Source: Megamerina dolium
Taxonomy: Eukaryota; Arthropoda; Insecta; Diptera; Megamerinidae
Direction of reading: 5' to 3'
NCBI GenBank assembly: GCA_963854835.1
Contig: OY978528.1
Coordinates: forward strand, 8,588,242 to 8,652,241
DNA: 64,000 nucleotides
The notes beneath the pieces were generated by a model. That model ran no database searches and was not told the DNA's origin. It saw nothing but the letters and a program-made list of their open reading frames with translations. The position numbers were made by a program, and so were the translations under genes. The number at the start of each line of letters is the position of its first letter. Position 1 is the stretch's first letter. Positions 13,640 through 25,990 of the stretch are shown piece by piece.

Positions 13640-13995
13640 CATTTGTGAGGATTTTCTAGTTTACATTGTTGGGAAGCCTCCCCAAGGAATAAAGACTGGG
13701 AGTAAGCAGGTTTAGAAAAAGATGTTGTGCTGAAAAAAAAAAAAATAATGGTGGACAGTGGGTGGCAGTCATGAAATTTATAAGAAAGTCAATTTTGCAG
13801 GGCAACCCTATTTAAGGGATAATGTTAAGAAGCAAGTATGATCAGAAAAAATGTTTAGGAGATAAAATAATGGACGACAGTAATAAATTTTTCCACTCTA
13901 GAGGCTCTGGGTATTTTCAGTTTATACTATTTGAATCAAGTCAACCCCAGATCTGACTTTCGACTATCTCCAAATACATATTAGAATGTATAATC
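13640..13995 (-). repeat. CTCTAGAGG-type repeat, minus orientation
   Basis: Shows the complement of the blocks that make up the arrays at 14.4-15.6, 36.4-38.1, 43.8-44.8 and 51.9-53.2 kb: TTTGTATGGG-like, CCTATTTAAGGGATAATG, TAATGGTGGAC, and CACTCTAGAGGC. The end (GAATCAAGTCAACCCC...CAAATACATATT, 13930-13985) matches ends at 19050-19110 and 21075-21155, suggesting a common boundary of a larger mobile element. Confidence 0.6.
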
Positions 13996-14029
13996 GCCAT
14001 AGACGATAGTTACTACGGAAGTTATATCG

Positions 14030-14330
14030 GAACAACATACAAAAACCATGGGGAAACCTTATAGAGGCTTTATCGAAGCACGTGCTTGCAATTCAACCGT
14101 AATGAAGTGCAAATTGTTATTTGAATGATATGAATAGGAAAATAATTATCAAAAGTTTTTTTTTTCGCTACAGACAATATAAAAATTAGATCATAACACA
14201 GTCGAATGTTCATGTGGAAACTTTATGAAAGCTTTATCGAAGCAAGGGCTTGAAGTTCAACTATATGGAAGTGCAAATTGTTTCTTGTATGATATAAATG
14301 ATATTATTATCCTATTAAATCTATATGAGT
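14030..14330 (+). repeat. ~165-bp tandem duplication
   Basis: Two diverged units share GGAAACCTTATAGAGGCTTT, ATCGAAGCA-GTGCTTG, ATTCAAC and GAAGTGCAAATTGTT, starting near 14050 and 14215. No gene. Confidence 0.65.
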
Positions 14331-14399
14331 ACACACTGGCTATGATTTAGTGAACGATTGTTCGATTGCTATATGCAATAATACCATTATTTTATAAGC

Positions 14400-15560
14400 T
14401 TTCCCAAAAAATGAGGTAGCCAAAACAATGGTGACGATCGGGTGAGGGAAAATGGCGAAATGGCATATTATTATTATTTTATATTTTTATTTTATTCTGA
14501 ATATTTTTCCGGAACATACTTAACCTCTATCGCCATCCCTAAGGGAAGCTTTCCTGTAAAATTATTGTTTTTCCTAAAAATTCATAATTTTATTTCTTCT
14601 GCTCCTAGAAGTTGTCCGTGGAAGCTGAAGGGATAAGATAGACTACCATTAATCTTCTCTGCCTAACATTTCTTCGGAACATTCTTATCACCTATTTTCA
14701 CTCCTTAGGACGTTTCCCATTCAAAATCAACGTTTTTATAAAATTTACTCTCAACGCTCCCAGCCAACATACTGATACTCTATCTACACCCTTTAACGTA
14801 GCGCCTCTACAAAATGAATCCTAAACCACATGAAAATCGCTTCCGGCATATAATATATTCTATTATTTTTCCAAAATTTTTCCCTCAAACATACTGATAC
14901 CTGATATCTATATCCTTTAAGTGATCGCCTCTACAGAATTATACCTAAAACACATGAAAATCGCCAAGTAATCTTATGGCTGCCCAAGAATCTTCACTAA
15001 GACAGTAAAATGTGTCTGACAGACCCCAATTACTTATTCCGCTCAAACATTTTCATTTCAAACATTATTATCCTCTAGCTCCAACCTTAGGAGTGCTTCG
15101 AAACGAAATGAACCCCTAAAACACATAAATATTGACTAATACTCCCCTAGCTGACAAGAAATAACCTTTAGAGTGGTAAAATATATGACCGATTCCTTTT
15201 AGATTTACCTTTCCAACATTTTTGTGGATCAAACTTACTTTCTATCTGCAGCTTTTAAGGAGGTTGTCATATAAAATTAACGAAATAATACTTGGAAATC
15301 GACAAATAACCACATAACTGACCAGGAATTGAACTTAGAGAAATCAATTGTAAGGTCGACCTCCATTAATTTTTTCTCCGTAACATTTCTTCTATATATG
15401 CCAACCCTGTATGTTTATCTATTAGGGGAGCTCCCGTACAAAAATTCATATATTTTTTTATCAAATTAGCCCTCACTGCTTTCAGGTTGGTTTCACGGGA
15501 ATAATATGTATGGAAAATCCCCATTTATTTTAGAGTTCAACCAACATCCCAAACGTTTTT
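14400..15560 (+). repeat. CTCTAGAGG-type tandem array, plus orientation, ~170-bp units
   Basis: Repeated blocks, in order: CCATTAATTTTTTCTCCTAACATTT-like, CTTCGGAACATACTTATC, CTATCTCCATCCCTTAAGG, CTCCCATACAAAATTGAC-like, GAAAATCGACAAATAACC, ATAGCTGCCCAAGAATC and TCTAGAG-GTAAAATGT. Starts of the CTTAAGG-type block fall near 14531, 14700, 14790, 14907, 15081, 15251 and 15420. The open frame at 14442-14636 lies wholly inside a unit. Confidence 0.75.
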
Positions 15561-17259
15561 CCAAAAATTAAAGTAGCTTTTAACTCATTCCAAATTGAAT
15601 GAATGCAAGATACTCTAGATCATCACATACAATGAACTCAAAATGACATCCGTTCGGTGCTCAGGAGTTAAAGTATTGTTCGGACAAATGCAAGTATGTA
15701 TATAAACAAAAAATATTGTGAATGGTCAGTGTTTCAAACCACAAGCACCACAATTTATTTAACATGTAAGGTAGTTTTTCGTTTTCTTCTTTACTTTGCA
15801 ATATTTTTTTTTTTCTCGTCATTTATTTGTATGGAGTTATAAGTGTATAAATCCCATGTTATTGCAAAATTTTGTATTTTTTTGCTGTCATTGTGGTGTG
15901 GTGACTGTTGTGCTCTTGTGGTGTTTTAATTATTTCTTTGTTTTTATACCTTAGGCACTGTTATAAGTTTATTACGAAATTAAGACGCACAAGCAAATAT
16001 AATGGGTATAGGTACAACGTATGTATATCAAATTCAACATGCATACTGATATGAATAAGCAAAGTTAAAACACGTTCTTTTTTTCATACGGTAATATGAG
16101 CTTGTCCATAAATGGACCGGGACACATACATACATAGAAACGTATATAAGTGCTTACATATATAGGAGTATTTCATAGGTAGCTATCTAAGTAGGTACAC
16201 ATAGGTATTTGTAACATATCACATATATACGAATTGCTTCGAATGTTACAAACTAAAGCCGAATAAGTAAGCTCGCACGCTTTTCATATTTGCATTTGTA
16301 CTGATACGATACATACCCACATGCTTAAGTACAATTACGTGTATGTCGAGTATGAAGTACTACGAGTATACATATGCTCTTGTTGAAACTGTAATATGAG
16401 TAAAGTGTAAAAATAAAAATATACAAAAAAAAAAAAAAAAGAAAGGCAAAAAAAGTACATATTTTAAATAAAAGTGAATTTAATTTATTTTGTTATGACT
16501 TTTTTTTTCTTCCATTATTATTATTATTACATTTTGCTTTTTACCCTTTTTTTCTGGCTTTCCTATGGTTGATTACAAAACAAGTTTTCAAAAAAAAAAA
16601 TTGTATTTTGTATGGTTTTAATAACCCATTGTGAGTTAATGATAATAATAATAATAATTATTATTATTATTGTATAAATATGTATATGTAATAAACATAA
16701 GCCGGTAAAGAGCTAGAGTTAACAATGGAATAAAAATATTTAAATAGCTACATAGCTGCATATATTTAATTATGGTGGTATAAACTACTGTGTCTGTGAG
16801 ATCAGGTATCATTATGCAAAAATAATAACAACAACAAACAACAAAAAAATAAAAAAAAAAAATAAAAAAATAAAAAAATAAAAAATGTGAATAGTAAAAG
16901 TGCTTTCAAAAGGCATTATTCATTTATTAAATTGTAATTATAGCATTAAATTATAGCACAATTATATGCTTTAGAATTATGACAAAAAAAAAAAATATGG
17001 TCATTTATTATAGTCAAATAGGAATGTAATATATTTATATATACATTTTAATTTATGTAGAATGTATGAATTTTTAATCGAATATATTCATTAAATATGA
17101 AATAAAAATTAAATATGAGTTGATGCAAAATATGCAAAATATTATAGTTATAAATTATTCGCATATGCATAATTTATTTATCAATTATACATGCATTTTA
17201 TTCATCAACATATGTATATATACATATGGATATAATTATTCAAATGATTCATATGTTGA
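15561..17259. other. AT-rich non-coding DNA
   Basis: Contains A runs (16424-16440, near 16853), a perfect (ATA)n/(TTA)n inverted repeat near 16639-16672 and a 20-bp palindrome at 17209-17228. No gene recognised. Confidence 0.5.
17209..17228. repeat. 20-bp perfect palindrome inside a larger inverted repeat
   Basis: CATATGTATATATACATATG is its own reverse complement. It sits next to TCATCAACATATG (about 17202) and CATATGTTGATAA (about 17251), which pair as a wider stem. Confidence 0.85.
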
Positions 17260-17277
17260 TAAACAATGTTGTGATTC

Positions 17278-17710
17278 GAGGATGATGTGATATAATTCGT
17301 TATCAACTAATTTGAGTACGAGTTTTGTTAGGTTGAGCAACGACTTCATATTGAGAGATGAGAGATATATCGTTCCTAATTAATTGAGATTTCAGAAATT
17401 CAGTACAATGAACTATTATGCATTTTTCTCTCAAATTAAAAGCAATTTTGCTATGGGAGCTATATGATTCATATGTTGACAAAAAATGTTGTTGACAAAC
17501 AATGTTGCGAGGATGATGTGATATAATTCGTTATCAACTAATTTGAGTACGAGTTTTGTTAGCTTTAGCAACTTGAGAGATGAGGGATATATCGTTCCTA
17601 ATTAATTGAGATTTAAGAAATTCAGTATAACGAACAATTATGCATTTTTCTCTCAAATTAAAAGCAATTTTTCTATGGGAGCTATACCCATTTATGAACC
17701 AAATGATTTA
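17278..17710 (+). repeat. Recent 231-bp tandem duplication
   Basis: GAGGATGATGTGATATAATT starts at 17278 and again at 17509. The following ~190 bases, up to GCAATTTT-CTATGGGAGCTATA, are nearly identical apart from a short deletion and a few substitutions. The CTATGGGAGCTATA end and a further unit at about 17837 (TTTTGTATGCAGACTAGC) tie it to the ~155-bp array family. Confidence 0.85.
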
Positions 17711-17869
17711 AAATTTTGTCCAGATTTTTATTTTGATGAATAGGTCGAATTTCTAAAGTTTCAGAATTATACATTGAAATTTAATTGCAAGTCCCATACA
17801 AATTTGTTGAATTTTGTTGAAAAAAATTGAAATTTTGTATGCAGACTAGCTTTATTTATTAAAAAAAAT

Positions 17870-18590
17870 ACGATTCAGATAAAAAATGTAATTCACAGAC
17901 ATATCATAGATTTATATTTTATTTCTTTTAATTATTTCATTTTATTGTGGTTTTCCAGGATAATATAAAGTTATCTGCAGATTGAAATGCATACCGCACC
18001 AATGTTATTAATAAACCTCATGAGCAAAGGCAAATGAGTTGAGAAAGCCACAACATGAAATTTAATAAGCATGAGAAAGCGTTGCACTTGAAAATAATTT
18101 GTATTTTATATATTTTCAATTAAGTGCTTGCCTACAAACGTATTGATTTTATTACAATTATTCTTCCATCTGAATTGAACAATTCAATTTTGAGAAAATA
18201 TTATTATTTTAATTTTTTCTCCATTCACTCTAAACCAAATCATATTATATACAAAATATTGAATTGTCGGAAGAGTCATGATATATGTCATATATGTATA
18301 TTGAAGAAATTTAAATCAATAATATATTAAAGATTATGATATATGATCAGAATTCCGGTTTTTTTTAGTTCTGAGGTGATAGGATGATAATTCAAAACCA
18401 CAACCACAACCACAAAAGAAATGATGATGGGTTGAGAGTATTGTATGTATTTTGAGTCTATAAATTCTAATAAATTCTATAAATTTGATATTTGGTTAGT
18501 TTGTTCCAAATCGTGCAAAATTGAAAGATTCATTAAAATACCCAAAATTTCCCACATTTCGATTTTAAATTCTATAAACACATCAATTTT
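17870..18590. other. AT-rich non-coding DNA
   Basis: No gene recognised; the open frame at 18124-18330 has no coding look. A short (CCACAA)n tract lies near 18398. Confidence 0.5.
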
Positions 18591-19115
18591 TAAGGAATGC
18601 GCAGGGAAGGTGCATAGTTAGGGGGTAAGTAAATTTATGGAAAATCTTGAGAACAATGAATTAATGTGGATCAGTCATATATTTCATCACTCCAGGTATG
18701 ATTTCTGGGTAATTATTTTGATTTTTGTTGTTTTTTAGGTGATTTTAGCATTATTTTGTATGAGAGCCACCCTAATGAATAAATATAGGGTATAGAAATG
18801 TAAAAAAAAAAGTGTATAGTACAAAATTTACAACAGATTGGACATATATTTTACTCCTCTAGCGGCACTTTGGTAGCAAAATTTATTTTAAAAACATAAA
18901 ATTTGTAGATGAATCCCTCTTAGAAGTCAAAAAAAAAAAATGTTGAAGGGAAAAAATTGATGGAAGTTGGTCATATATTTAACACTCTAGAGACGATTCT
19001 CTGTAATTTAATGAGATTTCACCATTTTACTTCGGTTTTGGGTAAAATGCGATCCAATCGAATCAAACTAATCCCCCATTGGCATTCAACGACGCTAAAT
19101 ACATATGGAAATGTT
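18591..19115 (-). repeat. CTCTAGAGG-type repeat, minus orientation
   Basis: Three degenerate units: GTCATATATTTCATCACTCC, GACATATATTTTACTCCTCTAG and GTCATATATTTAACACTCTAGA at about 18673, 18841 and 18968. TTTTGTATGAGAGCCACCCTAATG lies between them. The module at 19000-19110 (ATTCTCTGTAATTT .. GCGATCCAATCGAATCAAA .. CTAAATACATATGG) is repeated at 21030-21155. Confidence 0.65.
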
Positions 19116-20985
19116 TATATTGTTTGATAAACCATTTCTTTTGTCGTGTGGTTGTGTAATTATAAGATGTCTCTCAGATATTGCGAGTTATCGCATATGG
19201 CTATCATCAATCATGGCATGGGTTCTCATAAAAACTTTGAGCATTAAATTTGAGAAACCACTTCCAGTATTCACGATCTTGTAAAGCATAAACCTCAAGC
19301 ATAATAAGATAACAATTTTTATATTTAAGCATTTTATATCAAATATTTGAAAAGAAAGACTAAAAAAAAAACGTTGTTTAATGCTGCAATAATAGCAATT
19401 GACTTAATTGCTGTAACACAAATAGATGTGTAATTTTTATTTCATCTTTAGCTCTCTCACTCTACAACAACGCTACTCTCTGGTGCTTTAAAACTGTGTT
19501 TGCCAATCAATTACGTTGCGGTGCGTTGCATTGTTATTCTTTTGTTGTTCTTGTGGTTGCTGTTATTTTTTGTTACGCTTACATTGTTATTTGCCATGGT
19601 AGTTGGATAATTTTTGCAAAATGATAATTGAACTGACAATGGTCATATCTTCTTTGGCTTCTTTCGATTTGTTTTGGTTCATAAGGTTGCTGTTATTGTT
19701 ACTCTGTTGTAATTATAAATGGTGTTACCGGTGATGCTGCCGTGCTCGTATTGTTGCTACAACAAATCGAGAAACAATTGCAGCTTGTACTGTGATTGAT
19801 ATTATAGAAGATAAAAATGATGATGTTGTATATTGCTATTGTTGCTTTTATTTATAATTTTTATTTTTTTTTTTTGCTATTAACTCTTGCTTGATGCTTG
19901 ATTATATTACGTTATTTTGCATTACTTTTTTTATTTGTTTGCTTTTTTCCTCATGGTCCATAGTTTGATTTTTAATCTTTTTTCCTTTTTTTTTCATCTT
20001 TGTATGGATATTATTATTGCTATTTGCAGTCTGACCCAGTTTTATGCAAGTGGAACGAATTGGTCAACAGTGCATTAATATTTGCCACTTGTTTTAGTGT
20101 GTTTACATGAAGAAAAAAAAAAAAGAAGCAGAAAAATAAAATAAAAAAATATATAACTTTTATATTTATGATGGCAATTAAAACATTTTAGTATAGTTTT
20201 TTGTATTCGTATTTTATTTGTTATTATTTTTTTTTAATTTAATTTAATTTTCAAAGATTTGAAGGGCAAAAATTTATTAAACACCTTGTGTGGGTGCTAT
20301 GTAATTATATGATTGTTATAAGTAGCTTTACTATTTGGAAACAGAAAAAAATTTCCCTAATCTGAGCAGATATGTTTGTAGTAATTCAAAGCATGTTTAG
20401 TTTAGTAAAATAGCAAATGCGAAAAAATGTGTTACATAAAGTTATAAATGATTTTTTAAAAACATTTTTTTTTTCTTCTTCTTCATTTAAGCTAAGAAAA
20501 TTAAGTGGGAAATTTAATCAAATACAACCACATTTAATTGTATGGCATCTTACATTACATAGCATCTACTTTGAAGTGAAGAAATATTGTATTTATAAAG
20601 AAAGTATTAATTTTTTGTTTCATTGTAGGTAAAGGTTGAGAATATTTTTTTACGTAGAATGTATTTGAACTCATCTATCACATATTGAAAATGTTTTTCT
20701 TCAATCAATCAAAAGTGAGCGTGACGTTGGAGCAAGGACAGAATCCCTGTTCATCAAGTAGACCATGCGAAACCAGACTGAAGTCTATTAGAGGATATGA
20801 CCCCTACGGCTGATACCTCTGAGGGTCAACCACAAGTGTTACGGGCACTGCGACCATACGACGATTTTTTTATCCGAACCCGTCTATGACACTAGAATCT
20901 CCTCTACCTTACTAATGAAAGATATAATTGATCTTGCCAAATTTTTGATGATTAAAGCTGGTGTTGGGAAACTCTATATTAAAAA
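19116..20985. other. Non-coding DNA; short GC-richer island at 20.70-20.90 kb
   Basis: Mostly TG- and T-rich simple sequence with no gene. About 20700-20905 is clearly less AT-rich than its surroundings (.. TGACGTTGGAGCAAGGACAG .. GGCTGATACCTCTGAGGGTC ..) and may be a fragment of a mobile element, but I do not recognise it. Confidence 0.45.
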
Positions 20986-20989
20986 AGTG

Positions 20990-21164
20990 ACATTAAAAAA
21001 TTTATTTTAATATAAATTCTATCCCTCAAGAGACGATTCTGTGTAATTTCATAAAATTTCACTATTTTGTTGAGGTTTGGGACGAAATGCGATCCAATTG
21101 AATCAAATTTATCCTGAATTGCAATTGAATAACACTAAATATGTATAGAGATGCTTATCGCATC
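20990..21164 (-). repeat. Single CTCTAGAGG-type unit with end module
   Basis: Direct repeat of 18960-19115: TCAAGAGACGATTCTGTGTAA, TTCACTATTTTGTTGAGG, GCGATCCAATTGAATCAAA and CTAAATATGTATAGAGATG occur in the same order. The adjoining mariner copy begins right after it. Confidence 0.65.
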
Positions 21165-21166
21165 TA

Positions 21167-22042
21167 CTGGGCAAGATAAGTCTGTAGGAAAAGTATTGAA
21201 AAAAACAAAATTTTAACAAAACTCAATTTTATTATTCAACATAGTTGCCTTCGAGGGCGATACAATGAGTATAGCGATTTTCCAACTTTTTGATACCACT
21301 TTTATAGTACGATTTCTCTTTCTCGTCAAGATAGCCCTCAGTTTCAGCGATTACTACATCATCCGACTTAAATTTCTTTCCAGAAGGCATTCTCTTGAGT
21401 CCTGAAAACAGAAAAAAGTCGCTGGGGGCTAAATCTAGAGAATACGGTGGGTGGGGAAGCAATTCGAAGTCCAATTCATTCAATTTTGCCATTGTTTTCA
21501 TCGATTCGTGACATGGTGCATTGTCTTGGTGAAACAACACTTTCTTCTTTTGCAAATGTGGCCGTTTCTTAGTGATTTCAGCCTTCAATCGGTCCAAAAG
21601 TTCACAATAATAGTCCTTTTTGGATATAGTCGATGAATATTATTCCGTTCGCATCCCGTTCGTTGCGTCTTTGCTCGCTTTGGATTCGATTCGTCGACTG
21701 CTGTCCACTCAGCTGTGAGCTCACGCGGCATACACTTTGCACAGTGCTTTTGCACTGTGTGTAAAATGGTAAAAACACTACCATCTGATATCTTTACAAT
21801 GTCAGCCAGCTTGTGCATTTTCAATTTGTGATCGTTCATAACCAATATGTGGATTTTTCTGATGTTTTCTGGAATAACAATTGGGCGTCCACTGCATTCT
21901 GCATCGTTTGCGCTGGTACGACCACGTATAAATTCAGTAATTCAAAGAGCACTGCTTTATCAAAACAGAAAATTTACTCAACTCAAATGAACTCAATAAA
22001 AAGCATATGGAAAAAATTATAGTAACGCCATCTATGTGTCAT
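21167..22042 (-). pseudogene. Internally deleted mariner transposase (irritans/Himar-like)
   Basis: On the minus strand, 21232-21597 encodes the C-terminal part of a mariner transposase. It includes FHQDNAPCHESMKTMA with the second Asp, then PYSLDLAPSDFFLF with the third (D34D spacing), and ends CIALEGNYVE. 21585-21845 in another frame encodes DHKLKMHKLADIVKIS and a stub of the middle, but the block holding the first catalytic Asp (..MDETW..) is missing, and the N-terminus is broken near 21850-22010. The left end (21167, after TA) reads CTGGGCAAGATAAGTCTG, resembling a Himar-type terminal repeat. The internal GACACATAGATGGCG block at about 22026-22040 is present, but the right terminal repeat that should lie outside it is not recognisable. 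Dead copy. Confidence 0.88.
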
Positions 22043-23153
22043 CCTACACATTTATTGAATGGCCTGTCATTTCGTGCGACTGTGTAATTGTTTTGATGCC
22101 TCTGAGTTATACCGAATCGTCGCATCTGAGTGTCATTGATCAATGTCTTTAATTTGTCATCATCAAAATGAGTTGTTGACATTAGTAAACTAAATATTGG
22201 GCATCTACTCGTATAAATTAATAGAATTTTCCTATTTCCCTTGTACATTGTGCCTTGTGGCTATTTGTTTTGTGATGGAGAATGATACTAGATCATTAAA
22301 GGATAGAAATGTCAAATTGATTCAATCAATTCAGTTCATTCAAATGATGCCTACTTTACGCATTTGCTCTGAAATCCCTTTGAAAAAAATTTCTGACAAA
22401 ATTATGGAAAAGTGTTGAAGTCACAAGAGTCACATATTTTACCAATTCTGAAAGAGACAGAGAGAGAAAAGTTTATATAGACGGAAATGGGTTGATAATA
22501 ATTATTCTCCAAACTAATTAAAGGCTAAAAATCATGCATTTCCATATTAAATTATATATTCAAATTTTTTTCGCTTTAAAATTATGCGCAAGAGAAAGTC
22601 TAAAAGAAAAATTACGAAAAAAATATAAATTTATAATTTGTTTTTTTTTTTGCCTTAATATGATACCCTTTTTCGATGATATATTATATACATATAAAAT
22701 AAATTGAAGAAAATAAAATCAATGAGTTTATTCGAATTAAATCTCAACTCATCTCATATAAAACGTACACCCACTGTGCTCTTTAAAATTATCACTATGA
22801 CCACACACATGCTGTGATTATAATATATAATATCTCGAATATACTCGTATTTTCGATATGAGAAATTAATTGAAAATGATTTTCTTCTTTATTCTTGCTT
22901 CTTGTTAACCCTTTTGATATGGTATCAAAGTGGAATTTTTCATTAGAAAAAGAATCAAGCAATAAAAATGAAATTTGAAAGTAAAAACTTGTTGTCAACA
23001 TGTTGTCTTCATATTCACACACACACACACACACACTCACACATGCTTACACATAAGCAACTATGTAAGTTCTTTAATTAAAATTGAAAATGGAAATTTA
23101 TGTAAATGATTTAAGAAAAAAATCTCCTTACAGTCGGCTGGGGCCGACCAAAC
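22043..23153. other. AT-rich non-coding DNA with a (CA)n tract
   Basis: No gene recognised. A (CA)n tract lies at about 23016-23036. Confidence 0.5.
23016..23036. repeat. (CA)n microsatellite
   Basis: About ten uninterrupted CA units followed by CTCACACATG. Confidence 0.9.
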
Positions 23154-24737
23154 TATACCCTGCATATGTAGATTTATATATAAAAAGTTTACTCGAATAT
23201 CCAACTTTTCTTTTATTTCCACTTTTCGAGAAACAATTTTTGTATATACTACTAATTTACACCCGAAATATGGTTGACTTTGACGAAGTAAAAGGATTTT
23301 AAGATAATTCCGAGGCTTAGTATGGGAGCTATATAAAATTGGGCCTGGCTTGCCACTTTCTAGTAAATCCAATTAATTTTTCAACGTTAATCCACACCTT
23401 AAATTTGGTGTCCTACGTTGAATAGTTTCTAAGTTATGGTGGTTAACATTTTTGTTTAATTTCCTCAACTTTGTATGGGAGCCCCAATAAGAAGTGGGCG
23501 TGGTACGCTGATTTTTCGCCAGATTATTTCCGACTACCATATTAACCTAAGTGTTAATTATGATTGTTCTAGACAAAAGGATACAGAAGTTACAGCTATT
23601 TCAATTTAAAAGAAATTCGGTCATTTTGTATGGCGGCTACTATCAACAGTGGGCGTGGCGCGTCCATTTCCTGCGAGTCTAGTTGCTCCTACAATACTAA
23701 TCCATACCTAAAATCTTGTTCTTTTACGCTAAATGGTTTATAAGTTATGTCGCTTAAAAGTTTTAGTTTAATTCCCTTGACTTTGTATGGGAGACCCATG
23801 AAGGAGTGGGCGTGGCACACTGATTTTCTGCCAGATTATTTCTGACTACGATATTAATTTAAGTGTCAATTATGGTTATCCTAGTCAGAAGATTGCCGAA
23901 GTTACAGCTGTTTCAATTTAAAATTTGTATGGGGGCTACGATAAACAGTGGGCGTGGTGCGCCCATTTTCTGTGAGCCTAGCTGCTCGTACAATACTAAT
24001 CCATACCTCAAATCTCGTTGTCCTACGCTAAATATTTTGTAAGTTATAACCGGTAACATTTTTTTTAATTTCCGCAACTTTGTATGGGAGACCCAAAAAA
24101 GAGTGGGCGTGGCATATTGATTTTCTGCCATCTTATTTCAGACTGCCGTGTTAATCTAAGTGTCAATTATGGTTATTCTAGACAGAAGATTGTAGAAGTT
24201 ACAGCAGTTTCAATTTAAAAGAAGTACAGACACTTTGTATGGGAGCTACGCTAGAAAGTAGGCGTGGCTCATCCACTTTTGGTGAGGTTATATAGTAGTA
24301 TAATATAACTCTATGTGCAAAATATTGTTGTCCCAAGTGGTATATTGTGTGAGTTATAGCAAGTTAAAAATTTTGAAAATTTCGAGGTTAGTCGCTTTGA
24401 ATGCTTGGTGTGGGCGTGGTTATTGACCGATCATGCCCAATATCAATCCCCTCCGTACCCTTGGATCATAGATTACTTATGCCAAATTTCATCGAAATAG
24501 CTCAATATTTACTCAAGTTATCGTGCGAACCAGCCAGGTGACAGACAGACGGACGGACGGACGGACGGACGGACGGACGGACGGACGGACGGACGGACGG
24601 ACATCGTTAAATCGAAAATTTAATCGACGCTGATCACGAATATATATCCATGTCTATATCTCCGGAGATTCCTTCAAGTGGACACAAACATCTGACCGAA
24701 ATGAATATACCATGCATATTGCATTATGCAGGGTATA
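23154..24737 (+). mobile_element. Non-autonomous dispersed element with 13-bp inverted ends, ~155-bp internal repeats and (GGAC)n
   Basis: The left boundary block TATACCCTGCATA (23154-23166) has its exact reverse complement TATGCAGGGTATA at 24725-24737. Inside, TTTGTATGGG-like cores recur at about 23473, 23628, 23785, 23927, 24082 and 24237. They alternate between GGGAGACCC..GTGGGCGTGGCACAC and GGGGCTAC..GTGGGCGTGGCGCGCC variants, giving a ~155-bp half-unit and a ~300-bp full unit. Near the right end come CCAAATTTCATCGAAATAGC, (GGAC)13 and a block TCGACGCTGATCACGAATAT. This layout resembles the fly elements with (GTCY)n tracts described as mini-me or related Helitron/SGM-like elements; that assignment is from memory. 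No open frame of its own. Confidence 0.7.
24551..24602. repeat. (GGAC)13 microsatellite
   Basis: Thirteen perfect GGAC units preceded by ACAGACAGAC. It lies at a fixed place near the 3' end of the surrounding dispersed element. Confidence 0.95.
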
Positions 24738-25990
24738 AAAAGGCCAATAAGAAGAAAAATGAAATCATTTTCCATATCGAAAGGGCTTCGAAATATACAC
24801 CTCTGCATAACCTGCATATACAAATGAGACAAGATGTACCTTTAATGGTAACAAGTTACAATAACAATGACAACCTATGAACAAAAAAAAAAAAAAATAA
24901 GATAACAAGCCTTAATGAAGACAACAACAACAACAATAACAACCAAATGAAACCCTAATAAAGCTGACTTCAGAATATGTGTACAAGTATTTGGGTCAAC
25001 AGAACACTTGATGATTTGATTTGAGTTCTCTTCACTCTTCATAACACAATGTATTGTATACAATTTTTTTTTTTGTTTCCTCTATATTTATGTGGAGAAA
25101 AAATATTTACAAAAATAATATTGAAAGTAAAAAATGAAAGAAAGAGCGAGAAAATAAAAAATACACAAATCAAGAATTATTTGTGTGAATGAATGAACAC
25201 ACTAATCGACTAGAATAATAAGAAAACTTGTTTCTTTGTTGTCCCCGGGTACTTTGTATATGAAACTATATACACACACGCACACACGCATATGTACATT
25301 TAAAGATTAAGGTTAATCAACATTGTAGTTTTTTTAGAAGAAAATTAAGAAGAAGAAGAAGAAGAATATTATAAACACACATATTCCGGCTTGTCTCTGC
25401 ATTATGGGTTCTTAATTTTTTTATTTTTTATTTTGGGAATCTTTAGCTCATTATTCGTGAATTAAACTTTCAATTTTTATTTTCCTTTCATTTAATTTGA
25501 AATTAAATTTATTGTTGTTATTGTAATAGACTCTTGATTAAAGGTTATTCGATACACTTCGTGTTACTATTGGATAAAGTTTGTGTTTAAAAGAAATTGC
25601 ATGAAGTTTATGATGGACAATTTTTACCTTTAATTGGACTAGAGAAATGAAGGACTATAATTTCTTAGTGAATATATCATTGCTTTAATATTAGAACTCT
25701 TCAAAGAATATCACTTATACCTTTAATTGGTTCTCATGAGAGCGATTCGCTACATAACTTGAATAAACGTTGAGATATTTCATTGAAATTGCACCTGCAA
25801 CACCTACGATTCAAGAGTAAAGTCGTCGTGGGTAATGGTCATGAATGCTCCATAGTTATGTCAAATCGAAATAATCAAAGAGGCTCATCTCGGAGTTTTT
25901 GAAAACGTTAAGCCATTTAAACGCAATTAATATTTCATCTACAGCAACAACATTAAGTGTGTAGATTAATATTTTAGGCCGCAATAAATT
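24738..25990. other. AT-rich non-coding DNA
   Basis: Contains (CAA)n at about 24921-24942 and (GAA)n at about 25345-25366. The open frame at 24650-24880 begins inside the preceding element. No gene recognised. Confidence 0.5.
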
